DNA of 30,854 nt from positions 1-30,854 of IMG/VR virus record IMGVR_UViG_3300027525_000023; one strand, given 5' to 3'. The notes under the pieces were generated by a model. It did no database searches. It saw only the letters and a list, made by a program, of their open reading frames with translations, and was not told the DNA's origin. This document shows, piece by piece, positions 23,425 to 30,330 of the stretch; position 1 is the first letter of the stretch, and each line of letters starts with the position of its first letter. A program made the translations under genes and the position numbers. This DNA is from a virus.

Positions 23425-25728
23425 TTATCCAAATACCATTGCCATAGCAATTGCTTTGCCTGTTGTTATTCCACCACCGCCACTTGATGGTGTAGCAAAG
23501 GCTAAACTGCCACTACCGTTAGTCGTTAAAACCTGTCCATTAGTACCATCTGAAGTAGGTAACTTATATGCGCCGTTAATCTGAACTGTATCGTTTGCAC
23601 CACCAATAACAATTCTGTTTGCACTTGAACTTTGTGCTTGTCTCCCAATAGCTATACTGTTGGTACTTGTAGCTCTTGCGAGTTCACCTATTGCAACACT
23701 ATGAAGGCCTGATGCACCATAACTTCCTCCTGAGTTAGCTATTTGAAGTGCTATACTATCTTCTCCAGCTGCCCTAGAACTACCTATAGCAATTGCCCTG
23801 TCAGCATACGCCTTTGCATTCATTCCTAATGCCAAAGATTCTTCGTGTGTTGCTGATGCGTTAGCACCCAAAGATACTGCTGAGTCTCCAGCCGCCGTTG
23901 AACCACCACCCATTGCAATTGCATTATCTCCAGTTGCGTTTGGTCCAAATCCTATTGAGACAAAGTTTTCATCATATAAACCTAATGTCGTACCACCGCC
24001 AGAAGCCGCCGCCCAAGTCAAACCACCTGTATTTCCTGACTGTGCTGTTAGGACATATCCGTTTGTTGGTGTATTACTTACCTTTAAGTTTGCTTCGTCA
24101 ACTACATTATCAGCTATTACTGTTGCACCATCGGATGTCGATGTGACTTCGCCTGTGTGGTTTGGGTGTGTATAAGATGCACCATCAGCCCCATCTGCTC
24201 CGTCAGCTCCGTCAGCTCCTGCTGGCCCAGTAGCTCCTGTTGGTCCCTGAGGCCCTGTAGGACCTGCTACTGTACTATCTGCACCATCAACCCCATCAGC
24301 CCCATCTGCTCCTGCTGAACCAGTAGCTCCTTGTATTCCTTGTGGACCTTGCGGGCCAGTTGCACCAGTAGAACCTGTAGCTCCATCTGTTCCATCTGTT
24401 CCATTTGTTCCTGCTGGACCTTGTGGTCCTTGAGGACCTGTAGCTCCTGTCGGCCCTGCTACTGTAGAATCTGCTCCGTCACTTCCATCAGCACCTGCTG
24501 GTCCTGTTGCTCCAGTAGCTCCTTGTGGGCCTGTCGGTCCAGTTGCTCCATCAGTACCATCTGTTCCGTCTGCTCCTGCAGGACCTGTCAAGCCTGTAGC
24601 TCCATCAGTTCCGTCAACACCATCAGCCCCTGCTGGTCCTTGTGGTCCTGTATCTCCAGTTGCTCCAGTTGCTCCCTGTGGTCCAGCCACTGTACTATCT
24701 GCCCCTTGTGGTCCTGTAGGGCCTTGGATACCTTGCGGTCCTGTAGGACCAGTATCACCCGTTGCACCCGTTGCACCATCATTACCGTCTGCTCCTGCTG
24801 GACCTTGTGGACCTGTAGCTCCAGTAGCTCCTTGTGGTCCAGCTACTGTACTATCTGCTCCTTGTGGTCCTGTAGGGCCTTGGATACCTTGAATGCCTTG
24901 TGCTCCATCTGCTCCATCATTTCCTGATGGACCTTGCGGACCAGTTGCTCCTGTCGGTCCCTGAGGTCCTGTATCTCCCTGAGGACCAGTTGCTCCAGTT
25001 GGACCAGCTACAGTACTATCTGCTCCTGCTGGACCTTGTGGACCTTGGATACCTTGTGCTCCTGTAGCTCCAATTGGTATCCCAAAAGAAAAAGCCCCTG
25101 TACCATTTGTTGCTGTTACAGAAGCTGTTGCTGATGATCCTGTAGATAAAGTGCTTACAGATACTGTTGCATCAGTTATTACATCTACAGCTTCAGCCGC
25201 ATTCTTAGCTACAACAGCCGCATCCCTTGCAGTCTCAGCACCAGTTTTTGCAGTCTCAGCAGCTGTAGCACTTGATGCACTTTCTGATGCTTTAGTTGTT
25301 GCTGTAACTGCTGACGCAGCAGCATTTGTCTCAGCAGTCTCAGCTCCAGTCTTAGCTGTCTCAGCTGCAGTCTGTGCAGTTTGGGCAGCAGTTTTAGCTG
25401 CTTCTGAAGCAGTCTGTGCAGTCTCAGCATTTGTTTCAGCAGTTTCAGCATTAGTCTCAGCAGCTTCAGCCGCAGTCTGTGCATCTTGAGCAGCAGTCTT
25501 AGCTGTGTTAACATCTGCTAGATAGTCTGTACCGTTAACTAATAAACCAGAAGCACCAATAAGGTTGTTACCATTCAGGTCTAGATCAGCCTCCATAGCA
25601 TTTGGAGTACTGCCGTCCAAAGACAGAGTATTATCAAAACCCTCTTTTAAATTCTCAAAGTTAGTATTTAAAACATCTGTGGAGTTAAAACCAGATGCTA
25701 ATGTAGTTACCGTTGGTTTCTTAGCCAT
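23425..25728 (-). CDS. Collagen-like trimeric tail fibre with YadA-type head repeats
   Basis: The protein has 767 aa. Residues 1-70 are an adaptor domain shared with the fibre gene at 26161-27165 (both contain [16 protein letters not shown]). Residues 72-183 are an alanine/threonine-rich coiled coil ([18 protein letters not shown] and similar). Residues 220-517 are Gly-X-Y collagen-like triplets, interrupted five times by STVA inside [10 protein letters not shown] linker ([16 protein letters not shown]) follows, then residues about 590-712 with YadA/Hia-type head repeats ([58 protein letters not shown]), and a C-terminal [16 protein letters not shown] domain. All parts are trimeric, so a long homotrimeric receptor-binding fibre is expected. 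No self-cleaving chaperone domain is visible. Confidence 0.85.
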   Translation of the reverse strand: MAKKPTVTTLASGFNSTDVLNTNFENLKEGFDNTLSLDGSTPNAMEADLDLNGNNLIGASGLLVNGTDYLADVNTAKTAAQDAQTAAEAAETNAETAETNAETAQTASEAAKTAAQTAQTAAETAKTGAETAETNAAASAVTATTKASESASSATAAETAKTGAETARDAAVVAKNAAEAVDVITDATVSVSTLSTGSSATASVTATNGTGAFSFGIPIGATGAQGIQGPQGPAGADSTVAGPTGATGPQGDTGPQGPTGATGPQGPSGNDGADGAQGIQGIQGPTGPQGADSTVAGPQGATGATGPQGPAGADGNDGATGATGDTGPTGPQGIQGPTGPQGADSTVAGPQGATGATGDTGPQGPAGADGVDGTDGATGLTGPAGADGTDGTDGATGPTGPQGATGATGPAGADGSDGADSTVAGPTGATGPQGPQGPAGTNGTDGTDGATGSTGATGPQGPQGIQGATGSAGADGADGVDGADSTVAGPTGPQGPTGATGPAGADGADGADGADGASYTHPNHTGEVTSTSDGATVIADNVVDEANLKVSNTPTNGYVLTAQSGNTGGLTWAAASGGGTTLGLYDENFVSIGFGPNATGDNAIAMGGGSTAAGDSAVSLGANASATHEESLALGMNAKAYADRAIAIGSSRAAGEDSIALQIANSGGSYGASGLHSVAIGELARATSTNSIAIGRQAQSSSANRIVIGGANDTVQINGAYKLPTSDGTNGQVLTTNGSGSLAFATPSSGGGGITTGKAIAMAMVFG
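24178..25071 (-). repeat. Collagen-type Gly-X-Y coding repeat
   Basis: About 300 codons of the fibre gene encode Gly-X-Y triplets ([20 protein letters not shown] and variants). At DNA level this is a degenerate 9- and 18-base repeat rich in Gly and Pro codons. It is prone to length change by slippage or recombination. Long open frames on the opposite strand in this stretch are by-products of the repeat. Confidence 0.85.
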
Positions 25729-25743
25729 GCGTTATACTTTCTT

Positions 25744-26160
25744 TTATACAGGTTTACTAGGCCAAGTTACTGTGTTAGGGAAACCAGATTGATCAGGTAG
25801 GTTAAGTAAATCCGTTCTGTACTGTGTCCACTCAGTTTGTTTAGCTTCCGTAAGTTCAGCCCATCTTAAAGGATTGGTTACTATAGGGTCTACTTCTCCT
25901 ACTAGTTTACCATTACGTTCTTCTCTTAGACTAGTAGCTAACTCAGCATCTAGCTCTGCTTGGGTAGGTGCTACATAAGCTTCATAACTAGAACCTATAA
26001 GTGTAAGTAATTCACTGTTGTCTACTGTATTATCTGTGTCACTAGGGTCGAGTGTGTAAGGTATCCAACTATACTCTGGATGCTTAATCTCTACATTGAA
26101 TACTGTATTCTCTACGTTTAATGAGTGTGCATTACGTACTTCTGTTATTGTTATACTCAT
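25744..26160 (-). CDS. Tail fibre assembly chaperone-like protein (Phage_tail_APC type C-terminus)
   Basis: The protein has 138 aa. The C-terminal 50 residues (LREERNGKLVGEVDPIV, RWAELTEAKQTEWTQYRTDL, LNLPDQSGFPNTVTWPSKPV) follow the phage tail assembly chaperone pattern R-x-x-R-N ... W-x-x-Y-R-x-x-L-x-x-x-P-x-Q-x-G-F-P ... W-P. In place of the usual T-D-W, GEVDPIV is present. The N-terminal half is a beta domain (NVENTVFNVEIKHPEYSWIP). It lies between two fibre genes that share their adaptor domain, as expected for a protein that helps fold or attach fibres. Confidence 0.75.
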   Translation of the reverse strand: MSITITEVRNAHSLNVENTVFNVEIKHPEYSWIPYTLDPSDTDNTVDNSELLTLIGSSYEAYVAPTQAELDAELATSLREERNGKLVGEVDPIVTNPLRWAELTEAKQTEWTQYRTDLLNLPDQSGFPNTVTWPSKPV

Positions 26161-27165
26161 TTAAGAAATCCTTACAAAAACGGATGTATTAAAGTCGTTT
26201 CTAGTTATAGTTACTGTCTCGTTGTAATAACCTGTTTGACCCATTAATCTCCAAGTACCTGAAGGATGTCCAGAGCCACTATATGTAGGTCTGTGACCAG
26301 AGTAATCGTAAGTATTAGCAGGATAGAGGGAGCTACCAGAAACAGTTGTCGCAGGGGCATTTTGACCAAGTGTTTGATAGAAGAATAAACCGTAAGTACC
26401 AACAGCACCATAAGCTGTACTACTGCTAATACCTGTTAAGTTAGAGCCATCACCATGAAAGGTTGCAGAGTGTACTTGAGCAAACTTTGCACCAGTTGAG
26501 CCTAGATGAACTATAGAATTTCTTGTTAAACCTGTTGCTGTATCTACAGGAAGGATCTGATTGTTTCTATCATGAAAAAATAAACCAGTGTCCCCTGTTC
26601 CAAGGTACATATCCCCTACACCATCAACAGCATCTACTTTAGTACTGATGCTTCCTACAGTTGTTCCATCCTTTTTTAACTCTAGAATAGTTCCATCAGA
26701 ATTTAACCTATCTAATACTGTAGATGGTAAACCATCAGATGTCACTTCTAAGTCACCTGTTATATCTAAGTCACCTGCTATAGTTCCACTACCTGACGTA
26801 CCTACAAAATCTGTAGTTGAAGAAGTTGCTGCAGTACCTAAACCTAAAGTTGTTCTAGCTGTAGCTGCATCTGCATCATCAATTAAAGATGCACCAAACG
26901 TAGATACAGTTCCTGATAAAACAGGATCTACTCCACTAGGCGTAACTAATGTACCATTAAGTAATAACTTATCTGTTTCTACACTACCAGCATTTATTAT
27001 ACTGTTATTAGATAAATCTAATTCTGCTTGCATGGCATTAGGCGTACTACCATCAAGAGATAGAGTGTTATCAAACCCATCTTTTAAAGCTTCAAAATTA
27101 TTATTTAGGGCTGTAGTAGAACTAAACCCTGAGGTAACATTTGTAATTGGTGGAGTCTTAGCCAT
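26161..27165 (-). CDS. Tail fibre-like protein with shared adaptor domain
   Basis: The protein has 334 aa. The N-terminal 55 residues ([40 protein letters not shown]) are paralogous to those of the collagen-like fibre and should be the virion attachment part. The middle has beta-helix-like repeats (TIAGDLDITGDLEVTSDG, ILELKKDGTTVGSISTK) and TARTTLGLGTAATSSTTDFV, a common phage fibre motif. The HLGSTGAKFAQVHSATFHGD and GSNLTGISS segment is another typical fibre knob motif. The C-terminus (YDYSGHRPTYSGSGHPSGTW, YNETVTITRNDF) looks like a small distal domain without an intramolecular chaperone. It ends one base before the chaperone-like gene. Confidence 0.78.
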   Translation of the reverse strand: MAKTPPITNVTSGFSSTTALNNNFEALKDGFDNTLSLDGSTPNAMQAELDLSNNSIINAGSVETDKLLLNGTLVTPSGVDPVLSGTVSTFGASLIDDADAATARTTLGLGTAATSSTTDFVGTSGSGTIAGDLDITGDLEVTSDGLPSTVLDRLNSDGTILELKKDGTTVGSISTKVDAVDGVGDMYLGTGDTGLFFHDRNNQILPVDTATGLTRNSIVHLGSTGAKFAQVHSATFHGDGSNLTGISSSTAYGAVGTYGLFFYQTLGQNAPATTVSGSSLYPANTYDYSGHRPTYSGSGHPSGTWRLMGQTGYYNETVTITRNDFNTSVFVRIS

Positions 27166-27166
27166 A

Positions 27167-27658
27167 TCAGTTCACTAACCCTATCCTTGCTGCATCATCT
27201 TTAGTTTCTGCTTCATTACGAGCAGCATCCTTCAAGGCTCCATCTAATTCTTCTCTAGATGGTCTACCTCGTTTCTTATCGTTACCTTCTAAGTAACCAG
27301 CATCAGCTAAGTACTTCTGAGCATTGTAACTGGCTTTACCCTCATTAAGATCATTGATCATGTTCTTAACTGTTCTAGCCTTTAACTTCAGTACTAACTC
27401 TTTCTTCATCTGAACATGATGTTTCTTAAACCATATCAGGTTACACAGGTTTTCCCAAACAGAGAAGTCACCAAACACAGACATTGCAAATTCGTACTCT
27501 GTTGGGTCTTCCATATCAATATAGATCTTATGAAGGGACCTGTAGGTAGTACCAGATACTTTGTGGTCTTTCTTCTTTAAAGAATATAAAGTTAACTCGT
27601 TTCTTGTATCTGGTAGTGTAGTCTCATAGAACCACGTCTTACTAGGTTTCTTAGCCAT
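27167..27658 (-). CDS. terS: Probable terminase small subunit
   Basis: The protein has 163 aa, basic and helical, and is the first gene of the leftward late unit. The second half (KLKARTVKNMINDLNEGKAS, YNAQKYLADAGYLEGNDKKR, GRPSREELDGALKD) matches the wording around the C-terminal helix of small terminases in marine phages, where a K/R-R-G-R-P-S segment follows a helical DNA-binding and oligomerisation part. A classical helix-turn-helix is not obvious in the N-terminal half (LYSLKKKDHKVSGTTYRSLH). It would recognise phage DNA and load the large subunit. Distance from terL (over 6 kb) is unusual but the strong promoter in front fits a late packaging gene. A regulator is the alternative. Confidence 0.6.
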   Translation of the reverse strand: MAKKPSKTWFYETTLPDTRNELTLYSLKKKDHKVSGTTYRSLHKIYIDMEDPTEYEFAMSVFGDFSVWENLCNLIWFKKHHVQMKKELVLKLKARTVKNMINDLNEGKASYNAQKYLADAGYLEGNDKKRGRPSREELDGALKDAARNEAETKDDAARIGLVN

Positions 27659-27710
27659 TGTAATTAACTATTCCTATTGTTTTAGGTAAATAAAAGGGAG
27701 AAGGGATAAG

Positions 27711-27797
27711 ATGTATCTGTTACTACTAACAATAGTACTTATGTTTATATACTCTCAGGCTTACTTGTTAAGAATATTATACAGGTGTTTGTATTAG
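27711..27797 (+). CDS. Candidate 28-residue membrane peptide
   Basis: ATG at 27711 follows a strong ribosome-binding site (GGGAGAAGGGATAAG). The frame reads MYLLLLTIVLMFIYSQAYLL and eight more residues (RILYRCLY) to a TAG at 27795-27797. The first 20 residues are almost wholly hydrophobic, followed by a basic end, the profile of a single-pass micro-protein. It lies antisense to the small-terminase leader and overlaps that promoter. No promoter for the plus strand is clear, so it may be an accident of sequence. Confidence 0.25.
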   Translation: MYLLLLTIVLMFIYSQAYLLRILYRCLY

Positions 27798-27807
27798 TTG
27801 TCAAGTA
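27763..27807 (-). promoter_or_regulatory. Perfect sigma70-type promoter heading the leftward late unit
   Basis: Minus-strand TTGACA (27799-27804) and TATAAT (27776-27781) are separated by 17 bases. Transcription should start near 27769, giving a leader of about 110 bases before the ATG at 27658. The -10-to-start sequence is the same cassette as at 15060-15079 (one difference in 20 bases). The long leader has no visible terminator but leaves room for post-transcriptional control. Confidence 0.85.
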
Positions 27808-28015
27808 CTAATTTATTATTTATTTAAATTAACTTGTTTTAACCCTCTGTACTCATTACTAAGACCAGTAGGATTGCTAAGGGGTATACAGGTCCCTTTT
27901 GAGCCAAAGTTCTTCTATACTATTACTAGGGGGTTTTAGATCGTGTCCAAGATTTCTGTTAGTAAATATTTTTGTGTATTGTACATACAAGAGGCATACC
28001 CCCTAACCCCCTCCC

Positions 28016-28106
28016 TGTGGTATAAATGTCACACTGTTGTAAAAATAATACATGCAATCCCTCTGGCTGTGGTAATTATGTCACACTGTGCAGCATATAT
28101 GTCACA
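28016..28106. promoter_or_regulatory. Cluster of operator-like palindromes
   Basis: TGTGGTATAAATGTCACA (28016-28033) and TGTGGTAATTATGTCACA (28068-28085) are imperfect inverted repeats. A third site at 28089-28106 (TGCAGCATATATGTCACA) keeps the right half well and the left half poorly. The right-hand 10-mer ATGTCACACT is identical in all three. Start-to-start distances are 52 and 21 bases, close to five and two helical turns. The second site differs from the portal operator at 18935-18952 by only two symmetric A/G changes. Confidence 0.65.
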
Positions 28107-28251
28107 CTCTTGGATGCGGTGATACGTCCACAACATCAACCACAACTACTAACCCATTGATTAAATTTAATTAACTATGTTAACCAACTAATAAAACTAT
28201 TTAATTATATTAACTGTTTTAATATTGTTTATAAATTAATTAAATTAATGC

Positions 28252-28281
28252 TTGACAATTAAATTAAACTATGAATTTTAT
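28252..28281 (+). promoter_or_regulatory. Probable promoter of the rightward early operon
   Basis: TTGACA (28252-28257) is a perfect -35 box. The best -10 at acceptable spacing is TTTTAT (28276-28281, 18-base spacer, four of six matches). The surrounding sequence is very AT-rich. Transcription would start near 28288, about 30 bases ahead of the ATG at 28318. It is weaker in its -10 than the leftward promoters. Confidence 0.5.
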
Positions 28282-28317
28282 ATATGTATAGAAATTAATT
28301 ATATAGGATTTAATAAA

Positions 28318-29043
28318 ATGTCACAGTATAAACTTATAGGCGTTGGCACTAATGCAAAGACAATCAAAGGTGATGGTAGTGAATACCTAACGGGTATCAT
28401 ATACCTTGCACCTTTTAAAGTTGTTGTTGATAATCGCACTTTTAATTCTTGCCCAATGGCAGAACAAGCAGGATGTGTAGAAGCTTGTTTAAATACTGCA
28501 GGACGTGGTGCAATGAATTGCGTACAAAAAGCAAGGTTACGAAAGGCCGAGTTATTTTATAGAGATCGTAATGAATTTATGAAACAACTAATGGTCGATC
28601 TCACAAAGTTTCAAAACTATTGTAATAAACGAGATATACAACCCGTGATTAGATTGAACGGAACAAGTGATATCCGTTTCGAGTTAATCAAGATTGAAGG
28701 TTACACAATATTTGAATTATTCCCACGCATAGAATTCTATGACTATACTAAAATAGCTAATAGAAAAGTTGATCATATAGACAACTACCATTTAACGTGG
28801 TCATATAGTGGGAAAGAAAAATCATACAGTGATATGATGAAAACAGCATTAGACAAAGGTATGAATATAGCTGTTGTATTTAGAGAAAAGGTATTAGCTA
28901 ATCATTGGCAAGGTTTACCCATAGTTGATGGGGATAGTGACGACCTAAGAATACTTGATCCAAAAGGTGGCCACATTGTTTCACTATATGCCAAAGGTAA
29001 GGCCAAAAGAGATACAACAGGTTTTGTTGTAGACTATGCCTAG
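28318..29043 (+). CDS. Four-cysteine phage protein (Gp88/DUF7227-like), function unknown
   Basis: I place the start at the ATG at 28318 (241 aa). TAGGA lies just upstream, and the extra upstream residues in the frame fall over the promoter. Near the N-terminus SCPMAEQAGCVEACLNTAGR, followed by GAMNC, gives four cysteines (C45, C53, C57, C68), then QKARLRKAELFYRDRNEFMK. That pattern recurs in a phage and plasmid family I know as gene-product-88/DUF7227-like (the name is from memory). The cysteines could hold zinc or an iron-sulfur cluster. Later motifs include VIRLNGTSDIRFELI, NYHLTWSYSGKEKSYSDMMK and ILDPKGGHIVSLYAKG. First gene of the rightward operon, so probably early. No enzymatic role is established. 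Confidence 0.75.
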   Translation: MSQYKLIGVGTNAKTIKGDGSEYLTGIIYLAPFKVVVDNRTFNSCPMAEQAGCVEACLNTAGRGAMNCVQKARLRKAELFYRDRNEFMKQLMVDLTKFQNYCNKRDIQPVIRLNGTSDIRFELIKIEGYTIFELFPRIEFYDYTKIANRKVDHIDNYHLTWSYSGKEKSYSDMMKTALDKGMNIAVVFREKVLANHWQGLPIVDGDSDDLRILDPKGGHIVSLYAKGKAKRDTTGFVVDYA

Positions 29044-29046
29044 GGA

Positions 29047-29096
29047 TTTAATATTATCGGTTGCATCTCGTACTGGTGCAACTAGATAATATTAAA
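29047..29096 (+). other. Long inverted repeat (RNA hairpin) after the first early gene
   Basis: TTTAATATTATC (29047-29058) pairs perfectly with GATAATATTAAA (29085-29096). Inside, GTTGCA (29060-29065) pairs with TGCAAC (29077-29082), leaving a small internal loop and an 11-base loop. It starts three bases after the stop codon and fills most of the gap before the next gene. No U-run follows, so it is not a standard terminator. RNase processing, mRNA stabilisation, partial termination or a protein-binding site are possible. Confidence 0.7.
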
Positions 29097-29119
29097 CTTA
29101 AAACAGAAAGAGAAACAAA

Positions 29120-29560
29120 ATGGATTGGAATACATACACAACTGATCTAGACATTCCTAACAATTGGGAATGCACTAGCTATCATCATGATGAATTGCCT
29201 TCTTGGCAAGTGAACGGATTACACATTTGGATTGATAGCCATGATCCAAAAGTAAGGACGGCAAATGCCAATAGGATTGTAGGAGTAGATCAAGGTTTTA
29301 TGCCAAGGTTTACAGTGCAAACGGCTAACAGTTATAACGGGTATGATGATGATCATACATGGATATTTGAGACGGATAGCTTCAAAGAATTGCTTGAATT
29401 TGTCACAAGCAAAAAGCAATGGGAAGTATTTAAAAATGATACATGGATCAAGAACCCATACTATGACGAAACAGGACGGTTCTTTGTTGATCCTATTAAG
29501 TACTATGGATTAACTGAATACGATTTGAAAGAATATGGATCAATAGAAGGGATAAAATAA
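29120..29560 (+). CDS. Small early phage protein, function unknown
   Basis: The protein has 146 aa, soluble, acidic and aromatic-rich. An AGAAAGAGAAAC stretch before the ATG at 29120 can serve as ribosome-binding site. Segments include PNNWECTSYHHDELPSWQVN, GLHIWIDSHDPKVRTANANR, WIFETDSFKELLEFVTSKKQ and FFVDPIKYYGLTEYDLKEYG. No signal peptide, membrane segment or known motif. It lies between a large hairpin and the methyltransferase gene, one base before the latter's start, so the two are coupled. Small proteins of this type in early operons often bind or inhibit host proteins, but nothing here shows that. Confidence 0.7.
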   Translation: MDWNTYTTDLDIPNNWECTSYHHDELPSWQVNGLHIWIDSHDPKVRTANANRIVGVDQGFMPRFTVQTANSYNGYDDDHTWIFETDSFKELLEFVTSKKQWEVFKNDTWIKNPYYDETGRFFVDPIKYYGLTEYDLKEYGSIEGIK

Positions 29561-29561
29561 A

Positions 29562-30329
29562 ATGAATATATTAAGTTTATTTGATGGTCTATCTTGCGGG
29601 CAAATTGCTTTAAATAATATTGGTATTAAACCAAGTAAATATTATGCGAGTGAAATAGATAAGTATGCAATCAAGGTAAGGGATAAAAACTTTCCTGATA
29701 CAATTGATGTCGGAGATGTCACAAAAGTTTGTGCAGCAAAATTGTCACACATAGATTTATTGATTGGTGGCAGTCCATGCCAAGGTTTTAGCCGTGCCAA
29801 TGGTGGTAAAGAATTAAACTTTGATGATCCAAGGTCAAAGTTATTCTTTGAATATGTTAGGTTACTAAAAGAATTAAAACCTAAGTATTTCTTACTGGAA
29901 AATGTTAGCATGAATAAAGAAAGTTTAGATATAATATCTGAACAACTAGGCGTGCAACCAATCATGATAAATTCTGATAGGTTTATTCAACAGAATAGAA
30001 AGAGATATTACTGGACTAATATTCCACTAGGTGAGATACCTTCAAGACCTGAGTGGCAAGGTAACTTTTATCAATGGCGTAGGACATACTACAGAAAGAA
30101 TAAGTCTGGGGTATCACCTTGTTTGACTGCTAACATGGGTACAGGTGGACACAATGTTCCTTTAAAATCTGAGAACAAACAAGACAAGCTAACACCTAAT
30201 GATTGTGAAGCATTGCAAGGTATACCACAAGATTATACTAGTGGGGTTAGTAATTGCCAGAGATACAAAATGATAGGCAACGGTTGGACAATACCAGTAA
30301 TAGAATTTATATTGAAAGGGATAAAATAA
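29562..30329 (+). CDS. Solitary DNA (cytosine-5) methyltransferase
   Basis: The protein has 255 aa and nearly all core motifs in order: motif I (LSLFDGLSCGQIAL, residues 4-17, S-adenosylmethionine site), motif IV (GGSPCQGFSRA, catalytic C73), motif VI (ENV, 114-116), motif VIII (QNRKR, 144-148), a short target-recognition part (about 150-208, including PCLTANMGTGGHNVP), motif IX (LTPNDCEALQGIP) and motif X (GNGWTIPVIEFI). It methylates carbon 5 of cytosine in double-stranded DNA. The target site cannot be read from sequence. No restriction endonuclease gene is next to it, so protection against host restriction or marking of phage DNA is more likely than a complete restriction-modification system. 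It is short for the family because the recognition region is small. Confidence 0.93.
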   Translation: MNILSLFDGLSCGQIALNNIGIKPSKYYASEIDKYAIKVRDKNFPDTIDVGDVTKVCAAKLSHIDLLIGGSPCQGFSRANGGKELNFDDPRSKLFFEYVRLLKELKPKYFLLENVSMNKESLDIISEQLGVQPIMINSDRFIQQNRKRYYWTNIPLGEIPSRPEWQGNFYQWRRTYYRKNKSGVSPCLTANMGTGGHNVPLKSENKQDKLTPNDCEALQGIPQDYTSGVSNCQRYKMIGNGWTIPVIEFILKGIK

Positions 30330-30330
30330 A

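Larger units (their letters stand above)
27659..28317. other. Divergent control region between late (left) and early (right) genes
   Basis: This is the only stretch above 300 bases without an established gene. From left to right it holds the leader and promoter of the small-terminase unit (to 27807), a segment with three G-rich elements of similar wording (CTAAGGGGTATACA at 27877-27890, CTAGGGGGTTTTAG at 27926-27939 and, on the other strand, TTAGGGGGTATGCC at 27993-28006), the operator-like palindromes (28016-28106), and then a very AT-rich stretch (about 28155-28317) of repeated ATTAA/TTAAT words before the first rightward gene. The combination of repeats, an AT-rich segment and divergent promoters is compatible with a replication origin or a transcription switch. 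Neither can be proved from the sequence. Confidence 0.75.

Noticed and set aside
24331-24927. Long open frame on the plus strand, rich in Cys, Ser and Trp
   Set aside because: It is exactly antisense to the Gly-X-Y coding repeat, whose codons read backwards avoid stops. Composition is repetitive, and no ribosome-binding site or function is apparent.
25209-25514. Leucine/lysine-rich frame inside the collagen fibre gene, same strand
   Set aside because: It is a shifted reading of the alanine-rich coiled-coil codons; the real frame continues through it.
27876-27903. Possible intrinsic terminator (AAGGG ... CCCTTTT)
   Set aside because: Only five pairs with a ten-base loop and four Ts, with no gene ending upstream on that strand apart from the doubtful micro-ORF.
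28026-28160. Possible 43-codon plus-strand frame starting at an ATG inside the first palindrome
   Set aside because: No ribosome-binding site, a low-complexity product, and it runs through the operator repeats.
29642-29965. Minus-strand frame opposite the methyltransferase
   Set aside because: The plus strand encodes an unmistakable set of C5-methyltransferase motifs; the antisense frame has no support.
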